A stretch of DNA of 64,000 nucleotides from contig NZ_FOFL01000004.1 in assembly GCF_900110945.1 (NCBI RefSeq), positions 272,685 through 336,684 of the forward strand, written 5' to 3'. Below the pieces are notes generated by a model. The model searched no databases. It worked only from the letters and a program-made list of their open reading frames with translations, and was not told where the DNA came from. Numbering within the stretch: the stretch's first letter is position 1; each line of letters begins with the position of its first letter. Made by a program: the position numbers and the translations under genes. Shown one piece after another: positions 18,738 through 31,318 of this stretch. Origin of the DNA: Devosia sp. YR412. GTDB lineage: Bacteria > Pseudomonadota > Alphaproteobacteria > Rhizobiales > Devosiaceae.

Positions 18738-19271
18738 TCAAGCTTCGACCGCAGTCTCGCCGCGGCGAGCCTGCAGTTCCGAAACCTTGAGGCCACGGCG
18801 GGAAGCAACCGAGCGTGGGCTGTCGACGCGCTTCAGCGCATCGAAGGTAGCCCGCACCATGTTGTACGGATTGGCAGTGCCCTGCGACTTGGCAACGATA
18901 TCGTTGATGCCAAGCGTTTCGAACACAGCGCGCATCGGACCGCCGGCGATGATGCCGGTACCGGGAACGGCTGCACGCAGGATGACCTTGCCGGCGCCAT
19001 GGCGACCCTGCACGTCGTGGTGCAGCGTACGGGCGTCGCGCAGCGGCACACGGATCATGGTGCGCTTTGCGGCTTCGGTAGCCTTGCGGATCGCTTCTGG
19101 AACTTCACGGGCCTTGCCGTGACCAAAGCCAACGCGGCCCTTCTGGTCGCCGACAACGACGAGTGCTGCAAAACCGAAGCGACGGCCGCCCTTGACCACC
19201 TTGGCCACGCGGTTGATGTGGACCAGGCGATCGACGAATTCGCTGTCGCGTTCTTGAACGTCTCTGCTCAT
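18738..19271 (-). CDS. rpsE: 30S ribosomal protein S5
   Basis: A 177-residue protein at the mRNA entry side that affects decoding fidelity. The N-terminal double-stranded RNA-binding fold contains [19 protein letters not shown], the loop where spectinomycin-resistance changes occur in other species; the residues here are those usual for alphaproteobacteria as I recall them. The C-terminal part includes [18 protein letters not shown]. It lies 23 bases after rplR. Confidence 0.97.
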   Translation of the reverse strand: MSRDVQERDSEFVDRLVHINRVAKVVKGGRRFGFAALVVVGDQKGRVGFGHGKAREVPEAIRKATEAAKRTMIRVPLRDARTLHHDVQGRHGAGKVILRAAVPGTGIIAGGPMRAVFETLGINDIVAKSQGTANPYNMVRATFDALKRVDSPRSVASRRGLKVSELQARRGETAVEA

Positions 19272-19294
19272 AATGTTTCTTTCCTTGTCCGTGC

Positions 19295-19657
19295 CTAGAA
19301 CTGCAGGCCGCCCTCACGGGCAGCGTCTGCAAGGGCCTTCACACGGCCATGATAGATGTAAGCGCCACGGTCGAAAACGACTTCGGCAACGCCGGCCTTG
19401 GTACCGCGCTCAGCGATCAGCTTACCGATCGTTGCAGCGGCCTCGGCGGTTGCGCCATTCTTGACGGCAGCCTTGACGTCCTTGTCGAGCGTCGAGGCAG
19501 CGGCCAGCGTACGGCCAGTCGCGTCGTCGATGATCTGGGCGTAGATATTCTTGTCCGAACGGAAAACCGACAGACGGGGACGACCGAAGGCACGAGCCTT
19601 GAGCGCCTTGCGGACACGAGCCTTGCGGCGGTCCGCACCTTTTGCACTGATAGCCAT
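19295..19657 (-). CDS. rplR: 50S ribosomal protein L18
   Basis: A 120-residue 5S-rRNA-binding protein. Characteristic segments are [19 protein letters not shown], the alanine- and lysine-rich middle, and the ending [19 protein letters not shown] with AAREGGLQF. It lies 12 bases after rplF and has the normal length. Confidence 0.97.
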   Translation of the reverse strand: MAISAKGADRRKARVRKALKARAFGRPRLSVFRSDKNIYAQIIDDATGRTLAAASTLDKDVKAAVKNGATAEAAATIGKLIAERGTKAGVAEVVFDRGAYIYHGRVKALADAAREGGLQF

Positions 19658-19669
19658 TGCAGGCGCTCC

Positions 19670-20203
19670 TTACTTCTTCTTGCCTTCTTTGCGGAAGACC
19701 TGTTCGCCCAGGTACCGCACACCCTTGCCCTTGTAGGGCTCCGGCTTGCGCCACGAACGGATGTTCGCGGCAACCTGACCGACCTGCTGCTTGTCGGCAC
19801 CCGTGATGACGATTTCCGTCGGGGCCGGGACAGCCAGCGTGATGCCCGCAGGGGCCTGATAGATCACTTCGTGGCTGAAACCAAGCGACAGCTTGATGTC
19901 CTTGCCCTGCAGCGCAGCGCGATAACCAACGCCCTGGATGGCCAGGCGCTTTTCGAAGCCTGCCGACACGCCAGTGACGATGTTCTGCAGCAGCGCGCGG
20001 GTGGTACCCCAAGCGGCGCGAGCAAATTTGGTGTCATTGGTGGGGGTAACCACCAGGCCTTCAGACGTCTCTTCGACGCTGACGACATCCATCAGGTCGA
20101 TGCTGAGCTCGCCCTTCGGACCCTTTGCGGTGACGGTACGACCATTGATCGTGACCGTTACACCGCTGACCGGTGCAACCGGTTTCTTGCCAGTACGTGA
20201 CAT
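19670..20203 (-). CDS. rplF: 50S ribosomal protein L6
   Basis: A 177-residue protein near the sarcin-ricin loop with two similar domains. It starts [19 protein letters not shown] and carries the signature [19 protein letters not shown] close to the end, followed by EGKKK. The gap to rpsH is 53 bases without a strong hairpin. Confidence 0.97.
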   Translation of the reverse strand: MSRTGKKPVAPVSGVTVTINGRTVTAKGPKGELSIDLMDVVSVEETSEGLVVTPTNDTKFARAAWGTTRALLQNIVTGVSAGFEKRLAIQGVGYRAALQGKDIKLSLGFSHEVIYQAPAGITLAVPAPTEIVITGADKQQVGQVAANIRSWRKPEPYKGKGVRYLGEQVFRKEGKKK

Positions 20204-20256
20204 TCTAGTTCAATCCTTGAGTAATCGTCTTACCGACGATCCTAAGGCCAAGGGCC

Positions 20257-20655
20257 TTAGAATACGCGGCAGAGTACCTCGCCACCAACATTGGCAGCCT
20301 TGGCTTCGTGATCGGCCATCACACCCTTGGGGGTGGAGAGGATCGAAACACCGAGGCCATTGGCAACCTGAGGAATATTCTTGACGGATGCATAAACGCG
20401 ACGGCCGGGACGCGAAACGCGCTCGATCGTGCGGATGACGGCTTCATTGTCCGAGTACTTGAGTTCGATTTCGTACTCGGAAGCACCGTTCTCGAACTTG
20501 GTCTCCGAATAGCCGCGGATGAAACCCTCGGACTGGAGAACATCCAGCACGCGACCGCGAAGGGTCGATGCCGGCGTCGAAACGGAATTCTTGCGACGCA
20601 TCTGGGCGTTGCGGATACGGGTCAGCATGTCGCCGATAGGATCGGAAAAGCTCAT
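20257..20655 (-). CDS. rpsH: 30S ribosomal protein S8
   Basis: A 132-residue 16S-rRNA-binding protein; in Escherichia coli S8 is the translational repressor of the spc operon. The start [19 protein letters not shown] and the C-terminal signature [20 protein letters not shown] are standard. Whether it acts as repressor here was not tested; no obvious S8 target mimic was recognised by eye near rplE. Confidence 0.97.
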   Translation of the reverse strand: MSFSDPIGDMLTRIRNAQMRRKNSVSTPASTLRGRVLDVLQSEGFIRGYSETKFENGASEYEIELKYSDNEAVIRTIERVSRPGRRVYASVKNIPQVANGLGVSILSTPKGVMADHEAKAANVGGEVLCRVF

Positions 20656-20667
20656 CTTGGTTTCTCC

Positions 20668-20973
20668 TTACCAGCTCGACTTCACGAGGCCCGGGATCTG
20701 ACCCAGGTTACCCAGCTGACGCAGAGCGATACGGCTCAGCTTCAGCTTGCGATAGTAGCCACGGGGACGACCCGAGACTTCGCAACGATTACGCACACGA
20801 ACCTTTGCCGAATTGCGCGGCAGCTCGGCCAGCTTGAGCTGGGCTGCAAAGCGCTGGTCGGCCGGGATCGACTGATCCTTGGTCTGTGCCTTGAGAGCGG
20901 CGCGCTTGCCAGCAAACTGCTTGGCGAGCGCTGCGCGCTTGTTGTTCTTAACGATGGAGCTGGTCTTTGCCAT
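20668..20973 (-). CDS. rpsN: 30S ribosomal protein S14
   Basis: A 101-residue S14 of the long, zinc-free type: the conserved end [19 protein letters not shown] lacks the paired cysteines of the short zinc form. It sits between rplE and rpsH, 12 bases from rpsH. Confidence 0.97.
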   Translation of the reverse strand: MAKTSSIVKNNKRAALAKQFAGKRAALKAQTKDQSIPADQRFAAQLKLAELPRNSAKVRVRNRCEVSGRPRGYYRKLKLSRIALRQLGNLGQIPGLVKSSW

Positions 20974-21003
20974 ATCCTGATCCTCTGTCCCTTCCCTGTC
21001 CGC

Positions 21004-21561
21004 TTACTGGCGGAAGGGGAAGTTGAATGCCTTGAGCAGCGCACGAGCTTCATCATCGGACTTCGCGGTCGTGGTGATCACGATGTCCATGCCCCAAACC
21101 TGATCGATCTGATCATAGTCGATTTCGGGGAAAATGATGTGTTCCTTGATGCCCATGGCATAGTTGCCACGGCCGTCGAAGGAGTTCGGGTTCAGCCCGC
21201 GGAAGTCGCGAACGCGTGGCAGAGCGATGTTCACCAGGCGGTCGAGAAACTCATACATGCGCGTCGAGCGAAGGGTAACCTTCACGCCGAGCGGCATGTC
21301 TTCGCGCACCTTGAAGCCGGCGATCGACTTGCGAGCGAAGGTGATCACTGGCTTCTGGCCGGCAATCTTCTCAAGCTCGGCAGCCGCCGTCTTGACCTTC
21401 TTGGTGTCGTTGACGGCTTCGCCAACGCCCATGTTCAGCACGATCTTGTCGAGCTTCGGCAGCTGCATGACGTTCGTGTAGGAGAACTGCTCCTGGAGCG
21501 CCTTGCGGATATTGCCTTCGTACTCAGTACGAAGACGCGGAACGTAAGCTGTCTCAGCCAT
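21004..21561 (-). CDS. rplE: 50S ribosomal protein L5
   Basis: A 185-residue protein of the central protuberance that binds 5S rRNA and P-site tRNA. The signature [20 protein letters not shown] and the block [19 protein letters not shown] are clear, and the end includes [16 protein letters not shown]. The ATG at 21561 is used; the frame continues upstream inside rplX to 21705, but family members begin as [10 protein letters not shown]. It overlaps rplX by 8 bases, so translation is coupled. Confidence 0.97.
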   Translation of the reverse strand: MAETAYVPRLRTEYEGNIRKALQEQFSYTNVMQLPKLDKIVLNMGVGEAVNDTKKVKTAAAELEKIAGQKPVITFARKSIAGFKVREDMPLGVKVTLRSTRMYEFLDRLVNIALPRVRDFRGLNPNSFDGRGNYAMGIKEHIIFPEIDYDQIDQVWGMDIVITTTAKSDDEARALLKAFNFPFRQ

Positions 21562-21865
21562 CGATCGAATCTCCGGTCGACTTGGCGACGCGCGTCTTGA
21601 CGCCGTCCTTGATCTGGAAACCGACGCGCGATGGCTTGCCATCCTTGTCGGCGATCGCGAGGTTCGACAGGTGGATCGGCGCTTCCTTGGTGAAGATGCC
21701 GGCATCGGTCGACGCGGTCTGCTTGGTGTGGCGCTTCACCAGGTTGATACCCTGGACCAGAGCCTTGGTTTCGGTTGGGATGACAGACAGGACCTGACCG
21801 GTCTTGCCCTTGTCCTTGCCAGCCAGGACGACGACCTTGTCGCCCTTTTTAATCTTGGCGGCCAT
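21554..21865 (-). CDS. rplX: 50S ribosomal protein L24
   Basis: A 103-residue assembly-initiator protein with a KOW motif, [20 protein letters not shown], directly at the N-terminus. [12 protein letters not shown] and [11 protein letters not shown] follow as in the family. The start at 21865 shares one base with the rplN stop (TAATG); the end overlaps rplE. Confidence 0.97.
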   Translation of the reverse strand: MAAKIKKGDKVVVLAGKDKGKTGQVLSVIPTETKALVQGINLVKRHTKQTASTDAGIFTKEAPIHLSNLAIADKDGKPSRVGFQIKDGVKTRVAKSTGDSIDG

Positions 21866-22233
21866 TACAGCACCTCGGGAGCGAGCGAAATGATCTTCAT
21901 GTGGTTCTTGGCGCGAAGCTCGCGCGGAACTGGTCCGAAGATACGGGTGCCGATCGGCTCTTTCTGATTGTTGATCAGAACCGCGGCGTTCTTGTCGAAG
22001 CGGATCACGGTGCCATCGGGACGACGGATGTCGAACGCGGTACGAACGACCACGGCCTTCATGACCTGGCCCTTCTTGACACGACCGCGCGGAATGGCAT
22101 CCTTGACGGAGACGACGATGATGTCGCCAACCGAAGCGTACTTGCGGTGCGAACCGCCGAGTACCTTGATGCACATGACTCGCTTGGCGCCGGAATTGTC
22201 GGCGACATCGAGATTGGACTGCATCTGGATCAT
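21865..22233 (-). CDS. rplN: 50S ribosomal protein L14
   Basis: A 122-residue interface protein. It begins [20 protein letters not shown] and has the signature [20 protein letters not shown]. Its ATG overlaps the rpsQ stop (ATGA) and its stop overlaps the rplX start, so rpsQ-rplN-rplX-rplE form a continuous coupled series. Confidence 0.98.
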   Translation of the reverse strand: MIQMQSNLDVADNSGAKRVMCIKVLGGSHRKYASVGDIIVVSVKDAIPRGRVKKGQVMKAVVVRTAFDIRRPDGTVIRFDKNAAVLINNQKEPIGTRIFGPVPRELRAKNHMKIISLAPEVL

Positions 22234-22487
22234 GGCTTAGCACCTTCCTGAGCGGCAGCGTCCAGAACCAGCGTCCAGCGCTTGTTCTTGGAGATCGGCG
22301 CACATTCTTCGATCCAGACCACCTGCCCGACCTTGGCCAGATTGGCTTCGTCGTGGGCATGGTACTTCTTGGAGCGGCGAACCGTCTTCTTCATCACGGG
22401 ATGCGTGAAGCGACGCTCAACGCGCACCACGACCGTCTTTTCATTGGCGTCGGAGACCACAGTCCCCTGCAAAACGCGCTTTGGCAT
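22230..22487 (-). CDS. rpsQ: 30S ribosomal protein S17
   Basis: An 85-residue primary 16S-binding protein. The core [20 protein letters not shown] is typical, with the signature [18 protein letters not shown] after it. Overlaps rplN by 4 bases and follows rpmC by 12. Confidence 0.97.
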   Translation of the reverse strand: MPKRVLQGTVVSDANEKTVVVRVERRFTHPVMKKTVRRSKKYHAHDEANLAKVGQVVWIEECAPISKNKRWTLVLDAAAQEGAKP

Positions 22488-22499
22488 GGTCGCGGCTCC

Positions 22500-22694
22500 T
22501 TACTTCGCTGCGTTCTTTTCGCCAAGGATCGTCTTGATCCGCGCGATATCGCGGCGGACAGACTTCACCTGGCCCGGCTTTTCAAGCTGCTGGGTAGCAC
22601 GCTGGAAACGCAGGTTGAACTGTTCTTTCTTGAGGTCGACGAGCTGGTCCTTCAGTTCGTCTGCGGTCTTGCTCCGCACATCACTGGCTTTCAT
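22500..22694 (-). CDS. rpmC: 50S ribosomal protein L29
   Basis: A 64-residue helical-hairpin protein at the tunnel exit that helps dock nascent-chain factors. The pattern [18 protein letters not shown] and [20 protein letters not shown] fits L29 well. It follows rplP by 12 bases. Confidence 0.96.
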   Translation of the reverse strand: MKASDVRSKTADELKDQLVDLKKEQFNLRFQRATQQLEKPGQVKSVRRDIARIKTILGEKNAAK

Positions 22695-22706
22695 GGCTCG
22701 TGGTCC

Positions 22707-23120
22707 TTAGTCGGCAATGCGGGTAACAACCCGCGTCATGATCGGGAGCTTCATTGCGCCGAGACGCAGGGCTTCCTTGGCAACGTCCTCGGGGACGCCG
22801 TCGATCTCGAATACGATACGACCGGGCTTCACGCGGGCGGCCCAGAGTTCAACCGAACCCTTGCCCTTACCCATACGAACTTCGGTCGGCTTCTTGGTGA
22901 CCGGCAGATCCGGGAAAATGCGGATCCAGACACGGCCCTGACGCTTCATCTCGCGGGTGATCGCGCGGCGGGCCGCTTCGATCTGGCGAGCAGTGACGCG
23001 CTCGGGTTCGGTCGCCTTCAAGGCATACTGGCCGAAAGCCAGGTCGGTACCGCCCTTGGCAACGCCATGGATACGGCCCTTGTGAGCCTTGCGGAACTTA
23101 GTCTTCTTAGGTTGCAGCAT
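22707..23120 (-). CDS. rplP: 50S ribosomal protein L16
   Basis: A 137-residue protein that helps position A-site tRNA. The start [19 protein letters not shown] and the signatures [19 protein letters not shown] and [19 protein letters not shown] are standard. It lies 15 bases after rpsC. Confidence 0.98.
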   Translation of the reverse strand: MLQPKKTKFRKAHKGRIHGVAKGGTDLAFGQYALKATEPERVTARQIEAARRAITREMKRQGRVWIRIFPDLPVTKKPTEVRMGKGKGSVELWAARVKPGRIVFEIDGVPEDVAKEALRLGAMKLPIMTRVVTRIAD

Positions 23121-23135
23121 AATGAACTAACCTTC

Positions 23136-23879
23136 TTATGCGCGTTCGCGATCGCGGTCACCACGCTCACGGCGCGGTTCGCGGTCACGGTCGCTACGCT
23201 GGCCGCCGTCGTTACCTTCGGTGGCACGGCGCTCATGCGCAGTGGGATCATGCTCAAGGACTTCGCCCTTGAAGACCCAGACCTTGATACCGATGATGCC
23301 GTAGGTGGTCGCGGCTTCAGCAGTACCATAGTCGATGTCTGCGCGCAGGGTGTGCAGCGGAACGCGACCTTCGCGGTACCATTCGGTACGAGCAATGTCG
23401 GCACCACCAAGACGGCCACCAACGTTCACGCGGATGCCGCCGGCGCCCATGCGGATCGCCGTCTGCACGGCGCGCTTCATGGCGCGACGGAATGCCACAC
23501 GGCGTTCCAGCTGCTGGGCAATGCCCTGGGCAACCAGCGTCGCGTCGGTTTCCGGCTTGCGCACTTCAACGATGTTGATGTGCACTTCGCTGTCGGTGAA
23601 CTTCTTCACCTTGGCGCGGATCTTGTCGATGTCTGCGCCCTTCTTGCCGATCACGATGCCCGGACGGGCAGTGTGGATCGACACGCGGCACTTGCGGTGC
23701 GGACGCTCGATGACGATCTTGGACACTGCGGCGGCCTTGAGGTCCTCCAGCAGCATCGTGCGGATCTTCAGGTCTTCCTGCAGCAGCGTGCCGTATTCGC
23801 CCTTGTTGGCGTACCAGCGGCTGTCCCACGTACGGTTGATGCCGAGGCGGAAGCCGATTGGATTGATCTTCTGGCCCAT
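23136..23879 (-). CDS. rpsC: 30S ribosomal protein S3 with highly charged C-terminal tail
   Basis: A 247-residue protein at the mRNA entry channel. The KH domain lies around residues 40-110 with [14 protein letters not shown], and the C-terminal S3 domain includes [20 protein letters not shown]. The last 35 or so residues are a low-complexity tail rich in Arg, Asp and Glu, ending in alternating RD/RE units, which is longer than in Escherichia coli; similar tails occur in related bacteria. The ATG overlaps the rplV stop by one base (TAATG). Confidence 0.97.
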   Translation of the reverse strand: MGQKINPIGFRLGINRTWDSRWYANKGEYGTLLQEDLKIRTMLLEDLKAAAVSKIVIERPHRKCRVSIHTARPGIVIGKKGADIDKIRAKVKKFTDSEVHINIVEVRKPETDATLVAQGIAQQLERRVAFRRAMKRAVQTAIRMGAGGIRVNVGGRLGGADIARTEWYREGRVPLHTLRADIDYGTAEAATTYGIIGIKVWVFKGEVLEHDPTAHERRATEGNDGGQRSDRDREPRRERGDRDRERA

Positions 23880-24259
23880 TATGCGGCCTCCTCAACTTGC
23901 CGGACGATGATCGTCAGATGCGCGAATGGCTTCTGGATCTGCGACGAACGACCGCGACCACGTGCGGTGAAACGCTTCATTACAAGCGAATTACCAACAA
24001 ATGCTTCAGCAACGACGAGAGCGTCGGTGTCGAGGCCATGGTTGTTCTCGGCATTGGCGATGGCGCTCTCGAGCACCTTCTTCACCTGGCCGGAAATGCG
24101 CTTGTGGCTGAATTCGAGTTCGGCCAGAGCCTTCTCGACCTTCTTGCCACGGATCAGCTGAGCCAGAAGGTTGAGCTTCTGCGGGCTGATGCGCAGCATG
24201 CGCAGCACAGCCTTGGCTTCGTTGTCCGCAAGCGCGCGCTGGGTTTTTGGCTTGCCCAT
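23879..24259 (-). CDS. rplV: 50S ribosomal protein L22
   Basis: A 126-residue protein whose hairpin lines the exit tunnel. It has [20 protein letters not shown], the hairpin tip after [19 protein letters not shown] and the end AHLTIIVRQ. The start at 24259 ([10 protein letters not shown]) is chosen; an upstream frame to 24292 lies in rpsS. It follows rpsS by one base. Confidence 0.97.
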   Translation of the reverse strand: MGKPKTQRALADNEAKAVLRMLRISPQKLNLLAQLIRGKKVEKALAELEFSHKRISGQVKKVLESAIANAENNHGLDTDALVVAEAFVGNSLVMKRFTARGRGRSSQIQKPFAHLTIIVRQVEEAA

Positions 24260-24260
24260 C

Positions 24261-24539
24261 TTACTTCCTCTTGGCCTTCTTGTCGGCGGCATGACCGTAG
24301 TAGGTACGGGTCGGTGCGAATTCGCCGAACTTGTGGCCGATCATGTCTTCAGTGACGCTGACCGGGATGTGCTTGTGGCCGTTGTGGACACCGAAGGTGA
24401 TACCAACGAACTGCGGCAGGATGGTCGAGCGGCGGCTCCAGATCTTGACCACATCATTGCGGCCGGACGTGAGGGCCTTCTCGGCCTTCTTGAGCATGTA
24501 GCCGTCGACAAACGGCCCCTTCCAGATTGAACGGGTCAT
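24261..24539 (-). CDS. rpsS: 30S ribosomal protein S19
   Basis: A 92-residue head protein that pairs with S13. It begins [20 protein letters not shown] and has the signature [20 protein letters not shown]. It lies 3 bases after rplB and 1 base before rplV. Confidence 0.98.
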   Translation of the reverse strand: MTRSIWKGPFVDGYMLKKAEKALTSGRNDVVKIWSRRSTILPQFVGITFGVHNGHKHIPVSVTEDMIGHKFGEFAPTRTYYGHAADKKAKRK

Positions 24540-24542
24540 GGC

Positions 24543-25382
24543 TTACCTGCCCTTCTTCACGTGACGGCTGCGAACGATGAACTTGTCCGTTGCCTTGTTG
24601 CTGCGGGTCTTCTTACCCTTGGTCGGCTTGCCCCATGGCGTCACCGGATGACGGCCACCAGAGGTACGGCCTTCACCACCACCATGCGGGTGGTCGATCG
24701 GGTTCATGGTCACGCCGCGGTTGACGGGCTTGCGACCCAGCCAACGGCTACGACCGGCCTTGCCGAGCGAGGTGTTGGAGTGATCCTGGTTCGAAACGGC
24801 ACCAACGGTTGCAAGGCAAGTGCCATGCACGCGGCGCTGTTCGCCCGAGTTCAGGCGAAGGATCGCCCAACCCTGGTCACGACCGACATACTGGGCATAA
24901 GCACCAGCCGAACGGGCAACCTGGCCACCCTTGCGGGGCTTGAGCTCGATGTTGTGCACGATCGTACCGACCGGCATGCGCTCGAGCGGCATGGCATTGC
25001 CTGGCTTCACGTCGACGGTGTTCATCGACGAGACGACCTTGTCACCGGCCGACAGGCGCTGCGGTGCAACGATATAGGCGAGTTCGCCGTCTTCGTACTT
25101 CACCAGAGCGATCCAAGCCGTACGGTTGGGATCATATTCCAGACGCTCGATCGTCCCAACCTGGTCGAACTTGACCCGCTTGAAATCGATCATGCGATAG
25201 GTGCGCTTGTGACCACCACCACGATGGAACGAGGTGATGCGGCCGCGGTTGTTACGGCCACCGGACTTGGACAGACCCTGGGTCAGAGTCTTGACCGGGG
25301 CGCCCTTCCAGAGTTCCGAGCGATCGGTCGTCACGAGCTGACGACGGCCTTCGGAAGTGGGGTTGTAAGTTTTTAGAGCCAT
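24543..25382 (-). CDS. rplB: 50S ribosomal protein L2
   Basis: A 279-residue core protein needed for subunit joining and peptidyl transfer. The C-terminal signature [17 protein letters not shown] keeps the essential histidine, and [19 protein letters not shown] is the N-terminal rRNA-binding stretch. Length is as expected. It follows rplW by 18 bases. Confidence 0.98.
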   Translation of the reverse strand: MALKTYNPTSEGRRQLVTTDRSELWKGAPVKTLTQGLSKSGGRNNRGRITSFHRGGGHKRTYRMIDFKRVKFDQVGTIERLEYDPNRTAWIALVKYEDGELAYIVAPQRLSAGDKVVSSMNTVDVKPGNAMPLERMPVGTIVHNIELKPRKGGQVARSAGAYAQYVGRDQGWAILRLNSGEQRRVHGTCLATVGAVSNQDHSNTSLGKAGRSRWLGRKPVNRGVTMNPIDHPHGGGEGRTSGGRHPVTPWGKPTKGKKTRSNKATDKFIVRSRHVKKGR

Positions 25383-25400
25383 TTTGCTGTCTCTTATCCC

Positions 25401-25694
25401 TTAGAGGCCGGTCGAAATATCGATCGACTGGCCGTCGACGAGGGTTACGATGGCCTTCTTGACATCGTTGCGCGTGCCAATCTTGCCACGGAAGCGCTTC
25501 ACCTTGCCCTTGCGGACCAGGGTGTTCACTGCCTTGACCTTGACCGAGAACAGCTGCTCGACGGCAGCCTTGATATCGGTCTTGTTGGCATCAATCGCCA
25601 CGTCGAAAACGACCTGGTTGTTTTCCGAAGCCATCGTCGACTTTTCAGTCACGACGGGGTTACGAACGATGTCGTAAGCGCTGAGCTTGTTCAT
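25401..25694 (-). CDS. rplW: 50S ribosomal protein L23
   Basis: A 97-residue tunnel-exit protein, a docking site for trigger factor and [22 protein letters not shown] begins the family block and [20 protein letters not shown] is the rRNA-binding loop. Start overlaps the rplD stop by 4 bases. Confidence 0.97.
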   Translation of the reverse strand: MNKLSAYDIVRNPVVTEKSTMASENNQVVFDVAIDANKTDIKAAVEQLFSVKVKAVNTLVRKGKVKRFRGKIGTRNDVKKAIVTLVDGQSIDISTGL

Positions 25695-26311
25695 GCGAAC
25701 CTCGCTTCCAGCGCTTCGAGCGCTGCCTTGGTCAGGACGAGCTTGTCGCGCTTGAGGATCGACACAACGTTGATCCCCTGCACCGGCAGCACGTCGATGT
25801 GCGGGATGTTGCGCGCGGCCAGAGCGAAGTTCTGGTCGACAGCGGCGCCATCGATGATCAGGGCGTTAGCCCATTCCAGCTTGCCGAAGGTGGTGCGCAG
25901 GGCTGCGGTCTTGGCTTCAGCCTGCGAAACGCTGTCAACGACGATCAGCGAGCCGGACTTGGCCTTGGACGACAGGGCGTGCTTGAGAGCAAGCGCGCGG
26001 ACCTTCTTGGGCAGGTCGATCGCGTGGCTGCGCGGGGTCGGACCGAATGCACGGCCGCCGCCACGGAACTGCGGAGCCTTGCGATCGCCATGGCGAGCGC
26101 CGCCCGAGCCCTTCTGCTTCACGAACTTCTTGCCAGTGCGAACGCCTTCCGAACGATGCTTGACATCGTGCGTGCCGGACATTGCCTTGAGCTGCTGGTA
26201 GCGAACCATGCGGTGCAGGATGTCCTGGCGGACTTCCAGACCGAAGACGTCGTCAGCGAGCTGGATCGAGCCAGCGGCCTTGCCGTCGAGGGTTGTGACC
26301 TTGAGTTCCAT
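25691..26311 (-). CDS. rplD: 50S ribosomal protein L4
   Basis: A 206-residue protein with a long loop reaching the exit tunnel: the loop contains [20 protein letters not shown] and [13 protein letters not shown], both unaltered at the sites where macrolide-resistance changes occur elsewhere. L4 represses the S10 operon in Escherichia coli; no comparable leader was recognised here. It abuts rplC with no gap. Confidence 0.97.
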   Translation of the reverse strand: MELKVTTLDGKAAGSIQLADDVFGLEVRQDILHRMVRYQQLKAMSGTHDVKHRSEGVRTGKKFVKQKGSGGARHGDRKAPQFRGGGRAFGPTPRSHAIDLPKKVRALALKHALSSKAKSGSLIVVDSVSQAEAKTAALRTTFGKLEWANALIIDGAAVDQNFALAARNIPHIDVLPVQGINVVSILKRDKLVLTKAALEALEARFA

Positions 26312-27013
26312 TTAGTTACCTTCCCCCGCGACGTCAGCGGCGGCCTTGAACGAGCCCGGGAAAGCAGCGCCCTGCGGGGCTGGCTTCTTCACCGCGTCCT
26401 TGATCATGATCCAAGCGCCCTTGGAGCCTGGAACCGAACCCTGGATCATGATCAGACCACGTTCCACGTCGGTCTTGACGACCTTGACGTTCTGCGTGGT
26501 GATGCGACGATCGCCCATATGGCCCGGCATCTTTTTGTTCTTGAAGGTCTTACCCGGGTCCTGACGACCACCGGTAGAACCGATCGAGCGGTGCGAAACC
26601 GACACGCCGTGCGTTGCACGCAGGCCGCCGAAGTTCCAGCGCTTCATACCGCCGGCAAAACCCTTACCGATCGAAGTGCCGGTGACATCCACCAGCTGGC
26701 CTTCGACGAAATGGTCAGCCTGCAGCTGTGCGCCGACCTCGATGAGATTGGCTTCGTCCACGCGGAATTCCGCGACGTGACGCTTGGGCTCGACCTTGGC
26801 AACGGCGAACTGGCCGCGCTCGGCCTTGGTCGTGTTCTTCGCCTTGGCCTGGCCTGCGCCAAGCTGCAATGCGACGTAGCCGTCCTTATCAGCGGTCCGC
26901 TGGCCCACCACCTGGCAGTTCTGCAGTTCCAGCACGGTCACTGGGACGTGCGAGCCGTCCGCGGTGAAAATGCGGGTCATGCCCAGCTTCTGTGCGATCA
27001 ATCCAGAACGCAT
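26312..27013 (-). CDS. rplC: 50S ribosomal protein L3
   Basis: A 233-residue protein near the peptidyl-transferase centre. The signature [20 protein letters not shown] and the tip region [20 protein letters not shown] are clear. The C-terminus has an alanine-rich extension of ~20 residues after KPAPQG. It is followed directly by rplD and lies 85 bases after rpsJ. Confidence 0.97.
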   Translation of the reverse strand: MRSGLIAQKLGMTRIFTADGSHVPVTVLELQNCQVVGQRTADKDGYVALQLGAGQAKAKNTTKAERGQFAVAKVEPKRHVAEFRVDEANLIEVGAQLQADHFVEGQLVDVTGTSIGKGFAGGMKRWNFGGLRATHGVSVSHRSIGSTGGRQDPGKTFKNKKMPGHMGDRRITTQNVKVVKTDVERGLIMIQGSVPGSKGAWIMIKDAVKKPAPQGAAFPGSFKAAADVAGEGN

Positions 27014-27098
27014 CGGTTATTACCTTCTTTTTGGCGCTGCACCGGGTCATGGTTTCAGAGGACCCTGTCTGTGGTGAGCGCGGAAACTCGTTAGTTCT

Positions 27099-27407
27099 TT
27101 AGAGCTTGATTTCGACGTCGACGCCGGCGGCGAGATCGAGCTTCATCAGTGCGTCCACCGTCTGAGGGGTCGGGTCCACAATGTCAAGCAAACGCTTGTG
27201 GGTCCGGATCTCAAACTGCTCGCGCGCCTTCTTGTCGATGTGAGGCGAGCGGTTGACGGTAAACTTGTCGATTCGCGTCGGCAGCGGGATCGGGCCGCGA
27301 ACCTGCGCGCCTGTACGCTTGGCCGTCGACACGATCTCGCGCGTCGAGGCGTCAAGAACGCGATGGTCAAACGCCTTGAGGCGGATGCGAATATTCTGAC
27401 CGTTCAT
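27099..27407 (-). CDS. rpsJ: 30S ribosomal protein S10
   Basis: A 102-residue head protein that also works as NusE in transcription antitermination. It has [19 protein letters not shown] and the signature [20 protein letters not shown]. It begins the S10 operon, preceded by a GC-rich hairpin that separates it from tuf. Confidence 0.98.
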   Translation of the reverse strand: MNGQNIRIRLKAFDHRVLDASTREIVSTAKRTGAQVRGPIPLPTRIDKFTVNRSPHIDKKAREQFEIRTHKRLLDIVDPTPQTVDALMKLDLAAGVDVEIKL

Positions 27408-27432
27408 CTTGTAAATCCTGGCGAAAATGGAT

Positions 27433-27459
27433 CGCGGCGCGCGTTTATCGCGCGCCGCG
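27433..27459 (-). terminator. Strong hairpin between tuf and rpsJ
   Basis: CGCGGCGCGCG and CGCGCGCCGCG make an 11-bp perfect stem with a 5-base loop, 17 bases after the tuf stop. On the minus strand it is followed by ATCCATTTTC, a weak U-tract, so it may terminate partially or protect the tuf mRNA end. Confidence 0.6.
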
Positions 27460-27475
27460 AGTGTCTCAATAAGGC

Positions 27476-28666
<1,191 letters not shown>

Positions 28667-28721
28667 TGCTTTTCTCCGTATTGGTCAGCCAGCAGGCCAA
28701 CCTTGCGTTTCAGTTTCTTGT

Positions 28722-28743
28722 TTAGGCGTACGTTAGGCGTACT
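28722..28743 (-). repeat. Short tandem duplication at the fusA stop codon
   Basis: The 11-base unit TTAGGCGTACG (plus strand, 28722-28732) is repeated with one final mismatch at 28733-28743. On the gene strand this gives a second TAA 11 bases after the fusA stop, out of frame with it. It looks like a simple local duplication. Confidence 0.7.
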
Positions 28744-30823
28744 TGGCCTGGACTTCGTCGGCGACGGCCTGCGGGACCTGCTCGTAGTGATCGAACGTCA
28801 TCGAGTACTGTGCACGACCCTGGCTCATGGAGCGCAGCGAGTTCACATAACCGAACATGTTCGCGAGCGGGACATACGCATTCACGACCTGGAGGATGCC
28901 ACGGCCTTCCGTGCCGTGAATCTGACCACGACGCGAATTGAGATCGCCGATGACGTCGCCCATGTAGTCTTCTGGCGTGACAACTTCAACCTTCATGATC
29001 GGCTCGAGGATCTTCGGAGCCGCCTTGCGAAGGCCTTCGTTGAAACCAGCGCGACCGGCGATTTCGAATGCCAGCACCGAGGAGTCGACATCGTGGTAGG
29101 CGCCTTCGGTCAGCGTCACCTTGACGTCCACGATCGGGAAGCCGATCAGCGGGCCGGCAGACATGACGGACTTCACGCCCTTTTCGACGCCGGGGATATA
29201 TTCCTTCGGCACCGAACCGCCGACGACGGCGTTCACGAATTCGAGACCCTTGCCGACTTCCGACGGCTCCACGGTCAGCTTGACGCGAGCGAACTGGCCT
29301 GAACCACCCGACTGCTTCTTGTGGGTATAGTCCACATCAGCCTTCTTGGTAATCGTCTCACGGTAAGCCACCTGGGGCTGACCGATATTGGCTTCCACCT
29401 TGAACTCACGACGCATGCGGTCGACGAGGATGTCGAGGTGAAGTTCACCCATGCCGGAGATGATCGTCTGGCCGGATTCTTCGTCGGTCTTGACGCGGAA
29501 CGTCGGATCTTCGGCAGCCAGGCGGTTGAGCGCGAGGCCCATCTTTTCCTGGTCGGCCTTGGACTTCGGTTCCACCGAGATGTCGATCACCGGCTCGGGG
29601 AAGATCATGCGTTCGAGGATAACCTGGGCGTTCTGCGGGCAGAGCGTGTCACCAGTGGTGGTATCCTTGAGACCCACGATAGCGACGATGTCGCCAGCAT
29701 AGGCTTCCGTGATCTGCTCGCGCGAATTGGCGTGCATCTGGAACAGACGACCAACGCGCTCACGCTTTTCCTTGACGGTGTTCTCAAGCATCATGCCCTG
29801 CTCGAGCTTGCCCGAGTAGATGCGGCAGAACGTCAGCGTACCCATGTGCGGGTCGTTGGCGATCTTGAATGCCAGCATGGAGAGCGGCTCGTTGTCGTCG
29901 GCGTGACGCTCGATCGGCGCTTCCGTACGGGCATCGATGCCCTGGATGGCCGGAACGTCGGCAGGCGACGGCAGGAAGTCGATAACGCCATCGAGCAGGG
30001 GCTGAACGCCCTTGTTCTTGAAGGCCGAGCCAGCGAACACCAGGAAGAACTTGGTGTCGATGGTGCCCTGGCGAAGCAGACGACGGATGGTGTCGTTGTT
30101 CGGCAGGTCGCCGTTCAGGTAGGCTTCCATGGCAGCGTCGTCGAGTTCGACGGCAGCTTCGATCATCTGTTCGCGGTACTTCACGGCATTAGCCTTGAGG
30201 TCTTCCGGAATCTCGACGACGTCCCACTGCGCGCCCAGCTCTTCATTGCGCCAGACGAGTGCGTTCATCTCGATCAGATCGACAACGCCCTTGAACTCGT
30301 TCTCGGCACCGATCGGCAGCTGGACCGGAACCGGCTTCGCACCAAGGCGCGAACCGATCATCTCGACGCAGCGATAGAAATCGGCGCCGATCTTGTCCAT
30401 CTTGTTGACGAAGATGAGACGCGGAACATTGTACTTGTCGGCCTGGCGCCAGACGGTTTCCGTCTGGGGCTCAACGCCGGCGTTGGCATCGAGCAGAGCG
30501 ACAGCACCGTCGAGCACGCGCAGCGAACGTTCAACTTCAATGGTGAAGTCCACGTGGCCGGGGGTGTCGATGATGTTGAAGCGGTGCTGGGTGCCGTCAC
30601 GGCCCTTCCAGAACGTGGTCGTGGCAGCCGAAGTGATCGTGATGCCGCGTTCCTGCTCCTGCTCCATCCAGTCCATGGTCGCGGCGCCGTCGTGGACTTC
30701 GCCGATCTTATGGGACTTGCCGGTGTAGTAGAGGATGCGTTCGGTCGTGGTCGTCTTGCCAGCATCGATGTGAGCCATGATGCCGAAGTTACGATACAGC
30801 GGAATTGGATAATCGCGTGCCAT
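28733..30823 (-). CDS. fusA: Translation elongation factor G
   Basis: A 696-residue GTPase that drives translocation and, with RRF, ribosome recycling. G1 is AHIDAGKTT, the switch region includes [20 protein letters not shown], given in outline, G3 is DTPGHVDF and G4 is NKMDKIG. Domain IV begins near residue 485 with [20 protein letters not shown], and domain V ends the protein. It lies between rpsG and tuf in the usual str-operon order, 12 bases after rpsG. Confidence 0.98.
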   Translation of the reverse strand: MARDYPIPLYRNFGIMAHIDAGKTTTTERILYYTGKSHKIGEVHDGAATMDWMEQEQERGITITSAATTTFWKGRDGTQHRFNIIDTPGHVDFTIEVERSLRVLDGAVALLDANAGVEPQTETVWRQADKYNVPRLIFVNKMDKIGADFYRCVEMIGSRLGAKPVPVQLPIGAENEFKGVVDLIEMNALVWRNEELGAQWDVVEIPEDLKANAVKYREQMIEAAVELDDAAMEAYLNGDLPNNDTIRRLLRQGTIDTKFFLVFAGSAFKNKGVQPLLDGVIDFLPSPADVPAIQGIDARTEAPIERHADDNEPLSMLAFKIANDPHMGTLTFCRIYSGKLEQGMMLENTVKEKRERVGRLFQMHANSREQITEAYAGDIVAIVGLKDTTTGDTLCPQNAQVILERMIFPEPVIDISVEPKSKADQEKMGLALNRLAAEDPTFRVKTDEESGQTIISGMGELHLDILVDRMRREFKVEANIGQPQVAYRETITKKADVDYTHKKQSGGSGQFARVKLTVEPSEVGKGLEFVNAVVGGSVPKEYIPGVEKGVKSVMSAGPLIGFPIVDVKVTLTEGAYHDVDSSVLAFEIAGRAGFNEGLRKAAPKILEPIMKVEVVTPEDYMGDVIGDLNSRRGQIHGTEGRGILQVVNAYVPLANMFGYVNSLRSMSQGRAQYSMTFDHYEQVPQAVADEVQAKYA

Positions 30824-30835
30824 AGGGCGCTCCTG

Positions 30836-31318
<483 letters not shown>

